From: DATEFF01 sp964586395
GTDB taxonomy: Bacteria; Patescibacteriota; Saccharimonadia; Saccharimonadales; EFPC-124
DNA: 20,539 nt
Assembly (NCBI GenBank): GCA_964586395.1
Contig: CAZPGP010000018.1
Coordinates: 1 to 20,539, forward strand
Direction: 5' to 3'
Shown: positions 20,324 through 20,539 of the stretch, piece by piece
How the letters are laid out: each line of letters opens with the position of its first letter
Position numbering within the stretch: the stretch's first letter is position 1
Position numbers and translations under genes: made by a program
The notes under the pieces: generated by a model
Seen by the model: the letters and a program-made list of their open reading frames with translations, nothing else
The model's database searches: none
Told to the model about the DNA's origin: nothing

Positions 20324-20449
20324 ATGGCTGAGAAGTCCTTTGCTTCACGTCAGCCGCCGCTCCCACCTTCTTCCATGAGTCGCTTTGGAGCCGGAAGCGG
20401 AGATTGGGGATCTTTTGGGAGAAACGGTGGGAAGAGGCGGTGTCGTTAG
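20324..20449 (+). CDS. Possible 41-aa small ORF
   Basis: The ORF begins MAEKSFASRQPPLPPSSMSR and ends in a Gly- and Arg-rich stretch. AGAGG lies 5-6 nt before the ATG, which is its main support. It matches no family I know and is compositionally biased. The +1 frame is open from 20379 to a TAG at 20523-20525 and looks equally protein-like, so a frameshifted or larger gene is possible, as is a purely non-coding RNA. Confidence 0.3.
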   Translation: MAEKSFASRQPPLPPSSMSRFGAGSGDWGSFGRNGGKRRCR

Positions 20450-20459
20450 GCGCATATCA

Positions 20460-20519
20460 ATCCCTACCAAAAACACCGGCGAGCAAAGGCTTACCGGTGT
20501 AGCTGGTGGCGCTAGGGAT
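20460..20519. other. Nested hairpin near the window end
   Basis: The outer arms ATCCCTA (20460-20466) and TAGGGAT (20513-20519) enclose the inner arms ACACCGG (20473-20479) and CCGGTGT (20494-20500). It starts 10 nt after the stop of the 41-aa ORF. The window ends 20 bp later, so its context is incomplete. Confidence 0.4.
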
Positions 20520-20539
20520 GCGTAGCTATTGAATCTGGA

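Noticed and set aside
1..20539. tRNA, rRNA, CRISPR array, insertion sequence or integrase
   Set aside because: I looked in the spacers and frames and found no cloverleaf, rRNA segment, repeat-spacer array, transposase or recombinase motif.
1..20539. Alternative genetic code with TGA read as glycine, as in Gracilibacteria and SR1
   Set aside because: TGA ends several genes at natural C-termini (the hydrolase, the VanY fusion, PrgI and the 144-aa gene), so the standard code applies.

Overview
The window looks like the replication-origin region of a Patescibacteria/CPR bacterium, most likely Candidatus Saccharibacteria (TM7). The reasons are the order rnpA-rpmH / dnaA / dnaN / recF, the standard code with TGA as a stop, RnpA and pilin sequences of a style I associate with that group (for example a GTFFGFPPWYACL stretch), and a minimal Gram-positive-like type IV secretion (T4SS) locus beside the origin. 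The taxonomic call is inference from sequence style, not from a marker search. Two runs of exactly 100 N (2618-2717 and 18088-18187) are assembly gaps, so this is a draft scaffold.

Layout. 1-905: rnpA and rpmH on the minus strand, then a divergent spacer with three copies of the DnaA-box-like 9-mer TTTTCCACA, one overlapping the likely dnaA promoter. 906-2264: dnaA. 2265-2540: dnaA-dnaN spacer with degenerate DnaA boxes, a box next to six clean DnaA-trios and an A+T-rich unwinding stretch, which together look like a complete origin-opening module. 2544-4421: dnaN (broken by a gap) and recF. 4418-16910, minus strand: a T4SS-like locus read from right to left: VirB6-like membrane protein, a 144-aa G+C-rich gene with its own signals, PrgI-family protein with a long tail, TraC/VirB4 N-terminal-like protein, VirB4 ATPase, a 1019-aa membrane protein ending in a VanY-type M15 peptidase, a secreted lytic-transglycosylase plus NlpC/P60-like hydrolase, and a membrane-anchored PEGA protein. 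Several of the last genes overlap by ATGA or TAATG, so they are probably translationally coupled. 16911-17375: divergent control region. 17376-17693: a G+C-rich two-helix membrane protein framed by inverted repeats and a large hairpin. 17837-20124, plus strand: five tandem, diverged VirB2/TrbC-like pilin subunits, closed by a clear terminator. 20171-20539: promoter-like box, several hairpins and a doubtful 41-aa ORF.

How it may work. The minus-strand genes supply a motor (VirB4), an inner-membrane channel (VirB6, PrgI) and two separate peptidoglycan-cutting proteins. The plus-strand genes supply pilin-like subunits. No relaxase, VirD4 coupling protein, VirB11 or VirB8/9/10 core is in the window. 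The set therefore reads better as a surface pilus or secretion machine (possibly for host contact in an epibiont) than as a conjugation system; this is inference. The most interesting points are the tandem pilin family with a conserved cysteine pair, the VanY fusion, the leader ORF and hairpin before VirB6, and the repeated pattern of small G+C-rich ORFs followed by long nested hairpins.
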